From an uncultured Eubacteriales bacterium (GTDB lineage: Bacteria; Bacillota; Clostridia; Oscillospirales; CAG-272): DNA of 25,387 nucleotides. Location: contig CAKTAA010000029.1 in NCBI GenBank assembly GCA_934526185.1, positions 1-25,387 on the forward strand, read 5' to 3'. Both the position numbers and the translations under genes were made by a program. This document shows positions 7,832-16,529 of the stretch, piece after piece (the stretch's first letter is position 1; each line of letters opens with the position of its first letter). The notes beneath the pieces are model-generated. The model was not told where the DNA came from, made no database searches, and saw nothing but the letters and a program-made list of their open reading frames with translations.

Positions 7832-9880
7832 TTATTCCCTTCCGAAGCGCCGGGCTATTTCAGCTTTGGTCAGAGAGATGCAAACCGGTCTCCCATGAGG
7901 GCAGAATTTAATCTCCGGCCGCGTCATCACCTGCTGACATATCCATTTGAGATGCGCTTCATCATCCTGCCTTCCCGCCTTTACGGCCGCTTTGCAGGAC
8001 GCCTGAAACAGTGCCCGTTCATACCGGGCATCCCGTGTCAGCTCGGCTGTACCGGTTGATTCGGAAAGGCGCGCCGACATTTCGCAAAAAACATCTGCTG
8101 CATCGGATGCGTCAAGAAAAGAAGGAATTTGCTGTATCCGTACCGTTTTTTCATCTATTTCATAGGTATAACCTGTCTTTTCAATTTCTTCGCGGTAAGC
8201 TGATGCCGTATCAAGTACCGCCGTGTCCAATGAAACTTCTATCGGTGTCAGGAGCAATTGGGAAAAAGGCATGGCCTTTTTCCCATTTTCCCTCAATTTT
8301 TCGAACAGGATTCTTTCGTGCGCTGCATGCTTATCAATCAGCAGCAACAAATCTCCAGATTCAACCAACAGGTAGGAATAAAACACCTCACCGATCATAC
8401 GGTACACAGCCGGTTCTTCATAATTTTCTGTTTTTGCGGGAGAATCGCTTTCTTTCCTCTGTCCTTTGTCCGCAGCACTGACATCATATTCATTTTTTTC
8501 GGATTCGTCAATCTGAACTGTTATCCTCGATATTTCGTTTGCAGAAAACGGTACAGTCTGTGAATCTTGCTCATCCGTTTCGCCTGAAATCTCAGTCTGT
8601 TCTTTATCATTTATTCTTTGTTCTCTTTTTCCTGCGTTTTCTCTTAACTCTGCAAGCATACTGTTGTCTATTGTCGGCCAAGAGAAAGGCGGCTCTTCGG
8701 TATCCTCCGTTGCAGCTCTTGGAGGTATGCAAATTGGATCCGGCTCTGAAATTGATGGCAATGGCTGCTGCAAAAGCTCCGGCTGTTTTGGCGTCGGGCT
8801 GTCAGAGGTCGTCTCCAGAGGAACAAAGGCTGTGGCTGTCTCCCTCGCCTCGTTGTCATTTTCGGGCGCAAGATTTAAAATCGGCCGCACCAGCGCGTTC
8901 TTCAGCGTATTCAAAACAGTGTAGTAGACCGCATTGAATATCAGCTTGTCATTTGAAAACTTTACTTCAAGTTTTGCTGGATGCACATTGACATCCACAA
9001 ACGACGGGTGCAGACGCAGATACATGACGCTGCACGGAAATTTTTTGGCCGGTATGTATGTGGCAAACGCCTGCTCCAGCGCTGAGGATATTGTCATGGA
9101 ACGGATGCTTCGGTGATTGATAAAGTAGAGCTGCATATTTCGGTTGGAGCGTATGTTTTCTGGATTTCCAATATAACCGTATACCTCCACGCCGTCAAAT
9201 CCGCCCCGGATTTCCAACATCTTCCGGGTAAAATCGCGCCCCAGCACGGCATATATCGTATTGTCTACCCGACCGTCGCCTATTGTGGAGAATCTGATTT
9301 CTCCGTCACATATCAGTCTCATGGAGATGTCCGGATGGGAAAGTGCAATTTTTTCAACTACAGACACTATAGCTATGGTCTCCGTGATATCCCTCTTCAA
9401 AAATTTCATACGGGCGGGCGTGTTGTAAAATAATTCCTCAACAATTATAGTCGTTCCGTCCGGGCAGCCGACGTCCTCAACGGATATATCGGTGCCTCCC
9501 TCGCTCGTCAGCAAGGTTCCCATTGCGTCGTCCTTCTGTTTGGTCATCATACGAACTTTTGAAACGGATGATATAGCCGCCAAGGCTTCTCCTCTGAAAC
9601 CCAATGTAAAAATACTGTCAAGGTCCTTCGCTGTATGCAGTTTGCTTGTCGCGTGGCGTTTGATCGACACCGGAACATCCTCGCGCGCCATCCCGCAGCC
9701 GTTATCACTGACGCGCATATAGCTGATTCCGCCGCGCCTGGTCTCTACTGTTATCAGGCTTGCGCCTGCATCAATAGAATTTTCAAGTAATTCTTTGATG
9801 ACGGAAGCCGGACGATCCACTACCTCGCCGGCCGCTATCAGATTGGCAATGTGGAAATCAAGTACATTTATTTTTCCCAT
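7832..9880 (-). CDS. mutL: DNA mismatch repair protein MutL (endonuclease-type)
   Basis: Links MutS mismatch recognition to strand removal. The 682-residue product has an N-terminal GHKL ATPase: E30-LLEN-SIDAG holds the catalytic Glu and Mg-binding Asn34, D59-NGCG binds ATP, and GFRGEAL is at 94-100. A low-complexity acidic, Ser/Thr/Glu-rich linker covers about 350-490. The C-terminal dimerisation and nuclease domain carries D516-KHAAHERILFE, a variant of DQHA(x)2E(x)4E with Lys for Gln, plus SCKAAVKAG and FCPHGRP near the end. These mark the nicking type of MutL found in bacteria lacking MutH. I chose ATG 9880 because MGKINVLDFHIANLIAAGEV is the conserved start and AAAGGA precedes it. The frame stays open 32 codons upstream (to 9976), but those residues are not family-like. 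It follows mutS in the same operon. Confidence 0.97.
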   Translation of the reverse strand: MGKINVLDFHIANLIAAGEVVDRPASVIKELLENSIDAGASLITVETRRGGISYMRVSDNGCGMAREDVPVSIKRHATSKLHTAKDLDSIFTLGFRGEALAAISSVSKVRMMTKQKDDAMGTLLTSEGGTDISVEDVGCPDGTTIIVEELFYNTPARMKFLKRDITETIAIVSVVEKIALSHPDISMRLICDGEIRFSTIGDGRVDNTIYAVLGRDFTRKMLEIRGGFDGVEVYGYIGNPENIRSNRNMQLYFINHRSIRSMTISSALEQAFATYIPAKKFPCSVMYLRLHPSFVDVNVHPAKLEVKFSNDKLIFNAVYYTVLNTLKNALVRPILNLAPENDNEARETATAFVPLETTSDSPTPKQPELLQQPLPSISEPDPICIPPRAATEDTEEPPFSWPTIDNSMLAELRENAGKREQRINDKEQTEISGETDEQDSQTVPFSANEISRITVQIDESEKNEYDVSAADKGQRKESDSPAKTENYEEPAVYRMIGEVFYSYLLVESGDLLLLIDKHAAHERILFEKLRENGKKAMPFSQLLLTPIEVSLDTAVLDTASAYREEIEKTGYTYEIDEKTVRIQQIPSFLDASDAADVFCEMSARLSESTGTAELTRDARYERALFQASCKAAVKAGRQDDEAHLKWICQQVMTRPEIKFCPHGRPVCISLTKAEIARRFGRE

Positions 9881-10170
9881 CGCAGCGTTCCTTTCACGTT
9901 CTGAGGTTTCCGTTCGGACGCTTAGTAATACGGAACATTTCTGTCTGATACCGTTTGGATTTCCGGTAAAAGACATTTGTCCGAAACGGTTCCGCCTTCA
10001 CCCAGCCTGTTTTACTGAGCTTGCGGCTGCAAACACGCTCTATTCTTGTCGTCTTACTGTTCATTCCGACTCTTTTGTAAGCATCAGCAGTAAATTTTCA
10101 TGTATCTGCATTTTGCCCATAACTTACCGGACTCCAACGCCTAAATTTGTCGTTTTAATGTGTCCGCAAA

Positions 10171-12771
10171 TCAGCCGCCGACCGCACGTTTCATCTCATA
10201 TAACATGCTCATAGCCTCGATCGGCGTCAGCGTGTTGATATCCGTTTGCAGCAGCTTCTGCTTTATTTCCTCAACAGCATAATCGATAAGCGACGGCACT
10301 GTCTTTTCGTCATCTGCGGATTTCTTTAATACTGCTCGTCCTGCATCGCCGCCCTCCTCCAGTCCGGCAAGCACCTCGCGGGCACGCCTGATAATTTCGT
10401 TAGGCACTCCCGCAAGCCGCGCAACTTCTATGCCATAGCTGTCATCCGCACCGCCGCGCACAATTTTCCTGAGAAATATAATATCCTCGCCTTTTTTCTT
10501 TGCCGCTATATGGTAGTTTACAATGCCCTCCATTTCTGTTTCAAGAGAGGTCAGCTCGTGGTAGTGCGTTGCAAACAGCGTACGAGCGCCGAGTTTTTTG
10601 CTGCTTGTGTATTCCGCGACAGCGCGCGCGATGCTCATACCGTCAAAAGTGCTTGTTCCACGCCCGATTTCGTCATAGATAATCAGGCTTCGTTTGGTTG
10701 CGTGTGCGACGATATATGCCAGCTCTGTCATTTCCAGCATGAAGGTCGACTGTCCCGACGCAAGATCATCGGAGGCGCCCACGCGCGTAAACAGCTTGTC
10801 AACAATGCCTATGCGCGCCTCCCGCGCAGGTACAAAGGAACCGATCTGCGCCAGAAGACAGATCAGCGCCGTCTGCCGCATATAGGTGGATTTTCCAGCC
10901 ATATTCGGGCCGGTAATCATGAGCAGACGATTGCGATCGGTGTCAAGCTCTGTATCATTGGGAACGAAATAGTTATCCGCCGAAAACGCTTCAACAACGG
11001 GATGCCTGCCGTCCTTTATCTGAATAACATCGCTGTCGTCAACCTCCGGACAGCAGTATTGATTCCGGCTCGCCACGTCCGCCAGGCTTTGATACACGTC
11101 CAGCCGCGCAAGCACATGCGCCGCTGTCTGCATGCGGTCAATCTGATCGTTGAGGCGATTTCGGAGCTGCTGAAACAGCTCGTATTCCAGCATATTCACT
11201 TTGTCACGGGCACCGAGAATCATCGCCTCCTTGTCCTTCAGCTCCTTGGTGATATACCGTTCGCCGTTTGTCAGCGTCTGCTTGCGTATGTAGGTTTCCG
11301 GAACGCTTCCGGTATAGGAATTGGAAACCTCGATATAGTAGCCGAACACCTTATTATACCGAATTTTCAGTGTTTTAATTCCGGTAGACTCCCGTTCCTC
11401 CGCCTCTACCTTTTTTATCCAGTCTTTTCCTCCGTTTACAATATCCCGAAGTTCATCTACATCCCTATTGACACCGGCTTTGAAAATGCCGCCCTCTCTC
11501 ACAGAAAACGGCGTGTTTTCATCGTCAACCGAGCTGTCGATCAGTGTCACAATATCGGTTAGATCCTCTATCTCCGCGTTTAACTGCTTCAGCTCCTCAC
11601 ACTCGAAACGGGAAAGATTTTCTTTAACCGCCGGAATCACAGCAAGCGATGTGCAGATGCTTCTGAGATCCCTTGGGTTTACTGTATTGTATACGATCTT
11701 TGTCAGCAGACGCTCCAGATCCAAAACACCACGCAGGTTGGCGGCAATTTCCTCGCGCTCTATAAAGCGTTCCGTCATTTCTCCAACAGCCTTCTGGCGA
11801 CGCAGAATCGGTTTTGTTTTGATAAGCGGCATCTCGATCCATTTGCGGAGCAGTCGCGCTCCCATGGCCGTTTTGGTTTTATCCAGAACGCCGAGGAGAC
11901 TTCCGCGCTTGCCGCGCAGTCTCATGGTTTCACAAAGCTCCAGATTCCTTCGCGTATTGACATCCATCTCCATGAACTGTCCCTCTCCGTATACATTGAT
12001 GGAGTGGATATAGGAGATATCGGTTTTCTGGGTTTCTGACAGATAGAAAAGCATGGCTCCCACGGATCGGACAAGGGCCTTTCCGTCAGCCTCTATACGC
12101 GATCTTTCTCCGGGAAACTGCCTGCGTACCAATTCCTGTGCCTTATCGATGTCATACCGAAAAGCATCTTTGTCGTTTACAACAGCCTGCAAACGTGTTT
12201 TTATGAAATCGTCAAGCAACGGAATTTCAGAAGCGGGCATGTTCAGCAATATTTCTTTTGGCTTAAACTTTGCAAGCTCGTTGAGCATCATCTGCGCATT
12301 CGCTCCTCCGTCTGTAGCCGTCGCAAATGCCTCGCCGGTCGAAATATCAAAAAAAGAAAGGCCGGCGGAAACGCCGTCGATGCAGATGCTGCAGATATAA
12401 TTGTTTGTCGTTTCCTCAAGCATACTCGACTCGATAACAGTACCGGGCGTTATGATACGAATAACATCTCTTTTGACCAGCCCCTTTGCTTTTGCCGGAT
12501 CCTCAAGCTGTTCGCAGACTGCCACCTTATAGCCGCGGGCTACCAGTTTACCGATGTAGCCCTCCGCGCTGTGATACGGAATGCCACACATCGGCGCGCG
12601 TTCTTCTTCCCCGCAGTCGCGGCCGGTCAGCACCAACTCCAGTTCTCTCGAAACAAGCTCCGCGTCGCTGTAAAACATTTCGTAAAAATCGCCCATTCGA
12701 AAGAACAGAATATATTCTTTGTATTTCTCCTTTAATTCGCAGTACTGCTTCATAAACGGCGTTTTGGCCAT
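10171..12771 (-). CDS. mutS: DNA mismatch repair protein MutS
   Basis: Recognises mispaired or looped bases and recruits MutL in the cytosol. The 866-residue product has all MutS domains. The mismatch-probing F29-Y30-E31 (GDFYEMF) lies in domain I, followed by connector, core and clamp regions. The ATPase has Walker A GPNMAGKS at 621-628, the STFMLEM signature about 50 residues later, Walker B with D700-E701 (IIYDEIGRGTSTFDG) and the conserved ATHYHEL His near 737. The C-terminal residues after 800 form the short dimerisation tail (TLTPIEAMSMLYEMKR). Length matches other Firmicutes MutS. ATG 12771 starts at the family-conserved MAKTPFMKQY with a GGA six to seven bases upstream. It lies 122 bp after the ylbF-like gene and 290 bp before mutL. 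Confidence 0.98.
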   Translation of the reverse strand: MAKTPFMKQYCELKEKYKEYILFFRMGDFYEMFYSDAELVSRELELVLTGRDCGEEERAPMCGIPYHSAEGYIGKLVARGYKVAVCEQLEDPAKAKGLVKRDVIRIITPGTVIESSMLEETTNNYICSICIDGVSAGLSFFDISTGEAFATATDGGANAQMMLNELAKFKPKEILLNMPASEIPLLDDFIKTRLQAVVNDKDAFRYDIDKAQELVRRQFPGERSRIEADGKALVRSVGAMLFYLSETQKTDISYIHSINVYGEGQFMEMDVNTRRNLELCETMRLRGKRGSLLGVLDKTKTAMGARLLRKWIEMPLIKTKPILRRQKAVGEMTERFIEREEIAANLRGVLDLERLLTKIVYNTVNPRDLRSICTSLAVIPAVKENLSRFECEELKQLNAEIEDLTDIVTLIDSSVDDENTPFSVREGGIFKAGVNRDVDELRDIVNGGKDWIKKVEAEERESTGIKTLKIRYNKVFGYYIEVSNSYTGSVPETYIRKQTLTNGERYITKELKDKEAMILGARDKVNMLEYELFQQLRNRLNDQIDRMQTAAHVLARLDVYQSLADVASRNQYCCPEVDDSDVIQIKDGRHPVVEAFSADNYFVPNDTELDTDRNRLLMITGPNMAGKSTYMRQTALICLLAQIGSFVPAREARIGIVDKLFTRVGASDDLASGQSTFMLEMTELAYIVAHATKRSLIIYDEIGRGTSTFDGMSIARAVAEYTSSKKLGARTLFATHYHELTSLETEMEGIVNYHIAAKKKGEDIIFLRKIVRGGADDSYGIEVARLAGVPNEIIRRAREVLAGLEEGGDAGRAVLKKSADDEKTVPSLIDYAVEEIKQKLLQTDINTLTPIEAMSMLYEMKRAVGG

Positions 12772-12893
12772 TTTGTATCCATACCTTTCTCTATCTTTCC
12801 ATTACATTTCCATCTCATCAGATTTTTGGGTTTTATATGCCGAGATCTTGAAGTTGGATTAGCTGAAGTTGTTTACCACTCAAAATCAATAAA

Positions 12894-13268
12894 TCAATGA
12901 CTGCAGCCTCCGCAGCTTCCGCAGTCATGCGTACAAGGCCGCTCGCCTGTTATCTGGTAGGTAATTTCACCGTTGACCTCATTCATAAAAGCATTGACCT
13001 GCTCCTGCGCCTGCTGATACGCCGTCATGATCGGATGAGCTTCAATTTGTTCGTATATCTCCCGCATACGCTTTTCTATAGCGTCCTTAAATTCTTTATC
13101 CTCCGCAGGCTTTTTGTATTCCTCAACAAGCGCCTTGTTCTGCGTATTGTATTCCAGAATCAATCCCTGCAGTTCCTTGTTCTGCTCATATGCCGCGGTT
13201 GCGCAAGCCAGCTCCTTCACACGTTCATCTTCCTTAATCAATTTACCGAGCTGTGCGGCAAGTTCCAT
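12894..13268 (-). CDS. YlbF/YmcA-family protein with a Cys-rich C-terminal tail
   Basis: A 124-residue, mostly helical protein (MELAAQLGKLIKEDERVKEL...) of the Com_YlbF family. In Bacillus, YlbF and YmcA form with YaaT the Ric complex, which binds Fe-S clusters and tunes RNase Y mRNA maturation, with effects on competence, sporulation and biofilm. Here the C terminus reads CTHDCGSCGGCSH, with Cys at 112, 116, 119 and 122 (CX3CX2CX2C) plus two His, enough ligands for a 4Fe-4S cluster or zinc (inference). The start is ATG 13268 because GAGGTG stands five bases upstream; an ATG at 13289 would add seven residues but has a poorly spaced site. It lies between miaB and mutS on the same strand, an arrangement I associate with Clostridia. 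A paralogue (YmcA) is not in the window. Confidence 0.88.
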   Translation of the reverse strand: MELAAQLGKLIKEDERVKELACATAAYEQNKELQGLILEYNTQNKALVEEYKKPAEDKEFKDAIEKRMREIYEQIEAHPIMTAYQQAQEQVNAFMNEVNGEITYQITGERPCTHDCGSCGGCSH

Positions 13269-13405
13269 AATTGCACCTCTGTTTTCCATCGTTTCGTCAA
13301 CCTTTCGTGAATTTATATTATTTCTGTCAGTCCGACTCTACATTGCCGAGAATCCGGTGTTTCGTTTTATAGTATCCGCCGGAACAACTCACCCCATACA
13401 TCGGC

Positions 13406-14869
13406 TCATGAGTTTTCATCCAACACCGGCTCTCCGTAAAGTACAAATGTTTCCGCACGGGTAATCTCCACTTCCATAAAGGTTCCTTCCGTTCCGGATG
13501 CAGCCGGAAAATGGACAATTTTATTACCGTCGGTTCTACCCGTGAACATCGTGCAGTCGTGCTTACTCTCTCCCTCGACCAGAATCCGCAAACGTTTTCC
13601 GAGATATTTCTGATTAATTTCATAAGAAATTTTGTTCTGCGTGTCCAAAAGGCGCTGAAAACGCTCTGCTTTGGTCTCTTTTGATACCTGTTCTTCCATC
13701 TTTGCGGCAGGCGTTCCGCTGCGCGGCGAATACTGGAACGCAAAGATCATATCAAATCTGAGGGAGCGTACAAGATCGAGTGTGTCCTCAAAATTCTCCT
13801 CGGTTTCTCCGGGAAAGCCGACAATGATATCTGTAGTCAGAACCGCGTCCGGTATTGTTCTGCGCAGATACTCCACCAGCTCCATATATTCGCCGCGCGT
13901 GTAATGGCGGTTCATCGCAGTGAGTATTCTGTCACTGCCGGACTGGACCGGCAGGTGAAGCTGGCAGGAAATTTTTCTTTGAGCGGCTATCACATCAATG
14001 AGCCGGCGGGAGGCATCCTTTGGGTGACTCGTCATGAATTTTACGGTAAAGTCGCCGGGAATTTTGCATACTTCTTCCAGCAAGGATGCAAAATCTGTCG
14101 GATCCGTCAAATCCTTTCCGTAGGAGTTGACATTCTGCCCAAGCAGTGTTATCTCCCGGCACCCGGTTTTCACGAGCTCCTCGATCTCAGCCAGCACCGC
14201 TTCCGGACTTCGGCTCCGCTCCCTGCCCCTCACATACGGGACGATACAATAGGTGCAGAAATTGTTGCAGCCATACATAATGCTGACCCATGCTTTAGAT
14301 GAATCTGCGCGTGCCGCCGGAATCCCCTCTGCCATTACATTCTCCGCGCCGCTCCGGCAGAACTGCCGTTTTCCCGTGGAAATTCTTTGATAAAGCACTT
14401 CCGGAAAACGGTACAGCGCTGTTGTGCCGATTAAAAAATCTACGTAAGGGTATCGCTTTCGGATCTCATCTTCTCTGTGCTTCTGGGAGGTCATACAACC
14501 GCATACACCGATCAGAAGCCTGTCATTTGCCGCCTTCAGGTGCTTAAACTGGCCTGTTACGGAGAGCGCTCGTTTTTCCGCATGTTCACGCACTGCACAG
14601 GTGTTGATGAGTATCAAATCAGCATCCTCTGGTTTATCTGCATCCGTGTATCCCATGGCATGCGCCATTCCGCGCAGATGCTCGCTGTCCGCTTCGTTCT
14701 GCTGACAGCCGAATGTCTGTATATATACGCGCGGCCGACCTTTTTCAGCTTCAGCCGCATCAATCTGCGCAGCCACAAGCTCCATATAGCGCCGTTGTTC
14801 CTCCATAAGGTCTGCACCTATGCTCTCCCTGCCGCTTTTCTGCGGCCTCTTTTCTATCGGTGTTGCCAT
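13406..14869 (-). CDS. miaB: tRNA-2-methylthio-N6-dimethylallyladenosine synthase (MiaB)
   Basis: Radical-SAM methylthiotransferase that converts i6A37 to ms2i6A37 in tRNAs reading UNN codons, using two 4Fe-4S clusters. The N-terminal UPF0004 domain supplies C55, C91 and C125 (QTFGCQQNEADSE, NTCAVREHAEKR, GVCGCM). The radical-SAM core has C201-NNFC205-TYC208 followed by IVPYVRGRERSRSP. A TRAM RNA-binding domain fills the last 70 or so residues. The QTFGCQQNEAD form and CGCM motif favour MiaB over MtaB or RimO. I chose ATG 14869 (487 residues) because GAGGAG lies just upstream; an ATG four codons earlier has no site. The first 40 residues are an extra basic/acidic extension seen in Gram-positive MiaB. 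It is first in the miaB-ylbF-mutS-mutL block. Confidence 0.96.
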   Translation of the reverse strand: MATPIEKRPQKSGRESIGADLMEEQRRYMELVAAQIDAAEAEKGRPRVYIQTFGCQQNEADSEHLRGMAHAMGYTDADKPEDADLILINTCAVREHAEKRALSVTGQFKHLKAANDRLLIGVCGCMTSQKHREDEIRKRYPYVDFLIGTTALYRFPEVLYQRISTGKRQFCRSGAENVMAEGIPAARADSSKAWVSIMYGCNNFCTYCIVPYVRGRERSRSPEAVLAEIEELVKTGCREITLLGQNVNSYGKDLTDPTDFASLLEEVCKIPGDFTVKFMTSHPKDASRRLIDVIAAQRKISCQLHLPVQSGSDRILTAMNRHYTRGEYMELVEYLRRTIPDAVLTTDIIVGFPGETEENFEDTLDLVRSLRFDMIFAFQYSPRSGTPAAKMEEQVSKETKAERFQRLLDTQNKISYEINQKYLGKRLRILVEGESKHDCTMFTGRTDGNKIVHFPAASGTEGTFMEVEITRAETFVLYGEPVLDENS

Positions 14870-15081
14870 TCTGCTCCTCATACCGCCGGCAGGCGGTCCA
14901 AATGCGTATTGTAAATCATCATATCGTCAAAAGTAATTAAGCAGAGATGTTTGACCGAATCCCAGACAAACATTTTTTATATTTTATACACAGTTAGCTC
15001 TGCTCAAAAAAGTACGATTGACCTCTCCGAACTTTTCTCATGTTCTGCCCGACAAACTTTTTGTCGTTGAAATACCTTATT
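14870..15081 (-). other. Long 5' leader of miaB with two hairpins
   Basis: Between the predicted start of transcription (about 15,075) and miaB lie about 205 nt without an ORF. The leader begins with a 7-bp hairpin (CGACAAA/TTTGTCG, 15,050-15,066) and has a second 7-bp inverted repeat (ATGTTTG/CAAACAT, 14,947-14,973). I recognise no known riboswitch or T-box. On the plus strand the second hairpin is followed by six T residues, so it could stop antisense transcription. Confidence 0.4.
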
Positions 15082-15110
15082 ATTATACATAAAAATCCTT
15101 TTTGTGTCAA
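15082..15110 (-). promoter_or_regulatory. Consensus promoter of the miaB operon
   Basis: TTGACA (15110-15105) and TATAAT (15087-15082) on the minus strand with exactly 17 bp between: a perfect sigma-A consensus. It faces miaB and no closer promoter of similar quality was found. Confidence 0.85.
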
Positions 15111-15213
15111 GACAGGATGATAAAGCCTTAAAAGAATATCCGCTCACAAATAAACAAAATTTTACCAAAACTCTTTCCGCCTGCCCGCAGCTCCACTATC
15201 CCGCAATATACCT

Positions 15214-15230
15214 TATGGACTATATCCATA
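15214..15230. promoter_or_regulatory. Operator-like palindrome upstream of the alpha-galactosidase promoter
   Basis: TATGGA-CTATA-TCCATA is a perfect 6-bp inverted repeat ending 29 bp before the -35 box at 15260. The position suits an activator or repressor site. The cognate regulator is not in the window. Confidence 0.35.
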
Positions 15231-15259
15231 GATAAAAGTCAATTCTGTCCGGATTCCTC

Positions 15260-15287
15260 TTGACAAACGGCGTATATTTGGTATAAT
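15260..15287 (+). promoter_or_regulatory. Consensus promoter of the alpha-galactosidase operon
   Basis: TTGACA (15260-15265) and TATAAT (15282-15287) with a 16-bp spacer, giving a leader of about 85 nt before the ATG at 15378. The leader contains small GC hairpins (GCCGTT/AACGGC and GCGGT-ACA-ACCGC) just before the ribosome binding site. Confidence 0.8.
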
Positions 15288-15377
15288 AGGCAAAAGCTGC
15301 CGTTTTTCGTTTATCGGCGAACGGCGCAGAAATGATGCAGACGCAAAGCGGTACAACCGCGGAAATGAGAGGATACT

Positions 15378-16514
15378 ATGCTTGCACAAACACCGCCTAT
15401 GGGCTGGAATTCCTGGAACACTTTCGGCCCTAAAATTCATGAAAAACTGATTATGGAAATCGCAGACGCCATGGTGGAAAAGGGCTACCGTGACGCCGGG
15501 TACACCTATATCGTCATAGACGACTGCTGGTCGCTGAGAGAAAGGGATGCAGAGGGCAATCTGGTTCCCGATCCTGAAAAATTTCCGAGAGGAATGAAAT
15601 TTCTTGCTGACTACATTCATGAACGCGGCATGAAATTCGGTATGTATTCCGCTGCAGGTGTAAAAACCTGTGCCGGTTATCCCGGCAGTTACGGCCACGA
15701 ATACCAGGATGCCAAGGCCTTTGCCTCCTGGGGCGTGGATTTTCTGAAATACGACCTTTGTCATTTTCCGGGCAAGGGCGACTGTAAGAACGCCTATCTG
15801 ACTATGAGCATGGCTCTACGCTCCTCCGGACGCGAAATTATGCTGTCCGGCTGTACAGTCGGTGAACACGAGCCGGCTACATGGATGCGTTCCATCGGTG
15901 CACACATGTACCGCTCCACCGGTGACATTTTCGATAAATTTGAGTCCTTCCGCGACAACGGTGTAAGCCAGATTGACAAGCTGTACAGCTCCGCGCCCGG
16001 CTGCTTCAACGATCCGGACATGCTGATCGTAGGCATGCATGGTGACGGCAATGTCGCGCGTGTGGGCGGATGCACAGATGAAGAATACAAAATGCATTTC
16101 GCGCTGTGGTGCATGATGGGCGCACCCCTGATGATGGGCGGCGACATCCGCACAATGAATGATTTCTGTCGAGAGCTCATGCTCAACCGCGACCTGATTG
16201 CCATCGATCAGGATCCCGAAGCAAGACCGCCGTATTATGAAAACAAAGCGCGGTATGCAAATCCTGTGCGCATGGGATTGTTAAAGATGCTTTCCAATCA
16301 GGAACTGGTTCTCGGTTATTTTAATTTTGCAGACACGCCGCTGGATGTTCTTGTTTACTTCGATGACATCGGTCTGCCGTTCTACAGCGGCTTCGGACTG
16401 GAGCTGACGGATATTTTTACAGGTGAAAACCTCGGCGTCAAATACGACTCCTTCACCCCGCGTCTCGAAGGCCGCACCTGCCGCCTGTTCCGCGCTAAAA
16501 TGGTGAACAGATAA
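15378..16514 (+). CDS. GH27 alpha-galactosidase, cytoplasmic
   Basis: Retaining glycoside hydrolase of family 27 that removes terminal alpha-1,6-galactose from melibiose, raffinose-type sugars or galactomannan fragments. The 378-residue protein opens with PPMGWNSWNTFG and has VIDDCW (about 46-51), the nucleophile D126 in FLKYDLC, and the acid/base D214 in CFNDPDMLIVG. GAPLMMGGDIR and DQDP follow in the second half of the TIM barrel, then a beta-sandwich tail. There is no signal peptide, so it should act on imported oligosaccharides. ATG 15378 has AGAGGA five bases upstream. It is followed after 15 bp by a small CxxC protein and is divergent from miaB. No transporter gene is nearby. GH27 alpha-N-acetylgalactosaminidase is an alternative because the two share these motifs. 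Confidence 0.93.
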   Translation: MLAQTPPMGWNSWNTFGPKIHEKLIMEIADAMVEKGYRDAGYTYIVIDDCWSLRERDAEGNLVPDPEKFPRGMKFLADYIHERGMKFGMYSAAGVKTCAGYPGSYGHEYQDAKAFASWGVDFLKYDLCHFPGKGDCKNAYLTMSMALRSSGREIMLSGCTVGEHEPATWMRSIGAHMYRSTGDIFDKFESFRDNGVSQIDKLYSSAPGCFNDPDMLIVGMHGDGNVARVGGCTDEEYKMHFALWCMMGAPLMMGGDIRTMNDFCRELMLNRDLIAIDQDPEARPPYYENKARYANPVRMGLLKMLSNQELVLGYFNFADTPLDVLVYFDDIGLPFYSGFGLELTDIFTGENLGVKYDSFTPRLEGRTCRLFRAKMVNR

Positions 16515-16529
16515 GCGGAGGCGTTTCTT

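Noticed and set aside
9881..9976. 32-codon N-terminal extension of mutL
   Set aside because: The conserved MutL start MGKINVLDFH lies at 9880 with its own ribosome binding site; the extension is not family-like.
10510..11562. 350-codon open frame on the plus strand
   Set aside because: It is antisense to the conserved mutS ATPase and core domains, has no ribosome binding site and no domain-like motif. Long antisense frames are expected opposite GC-richer coding DNA.
15213..15764. 183-codon minus-strand frame opposite the alpha-galactosidase start
   Set aside because: It overlaps the catalytic half of a clear GH27 gene and its promoter; no motif.
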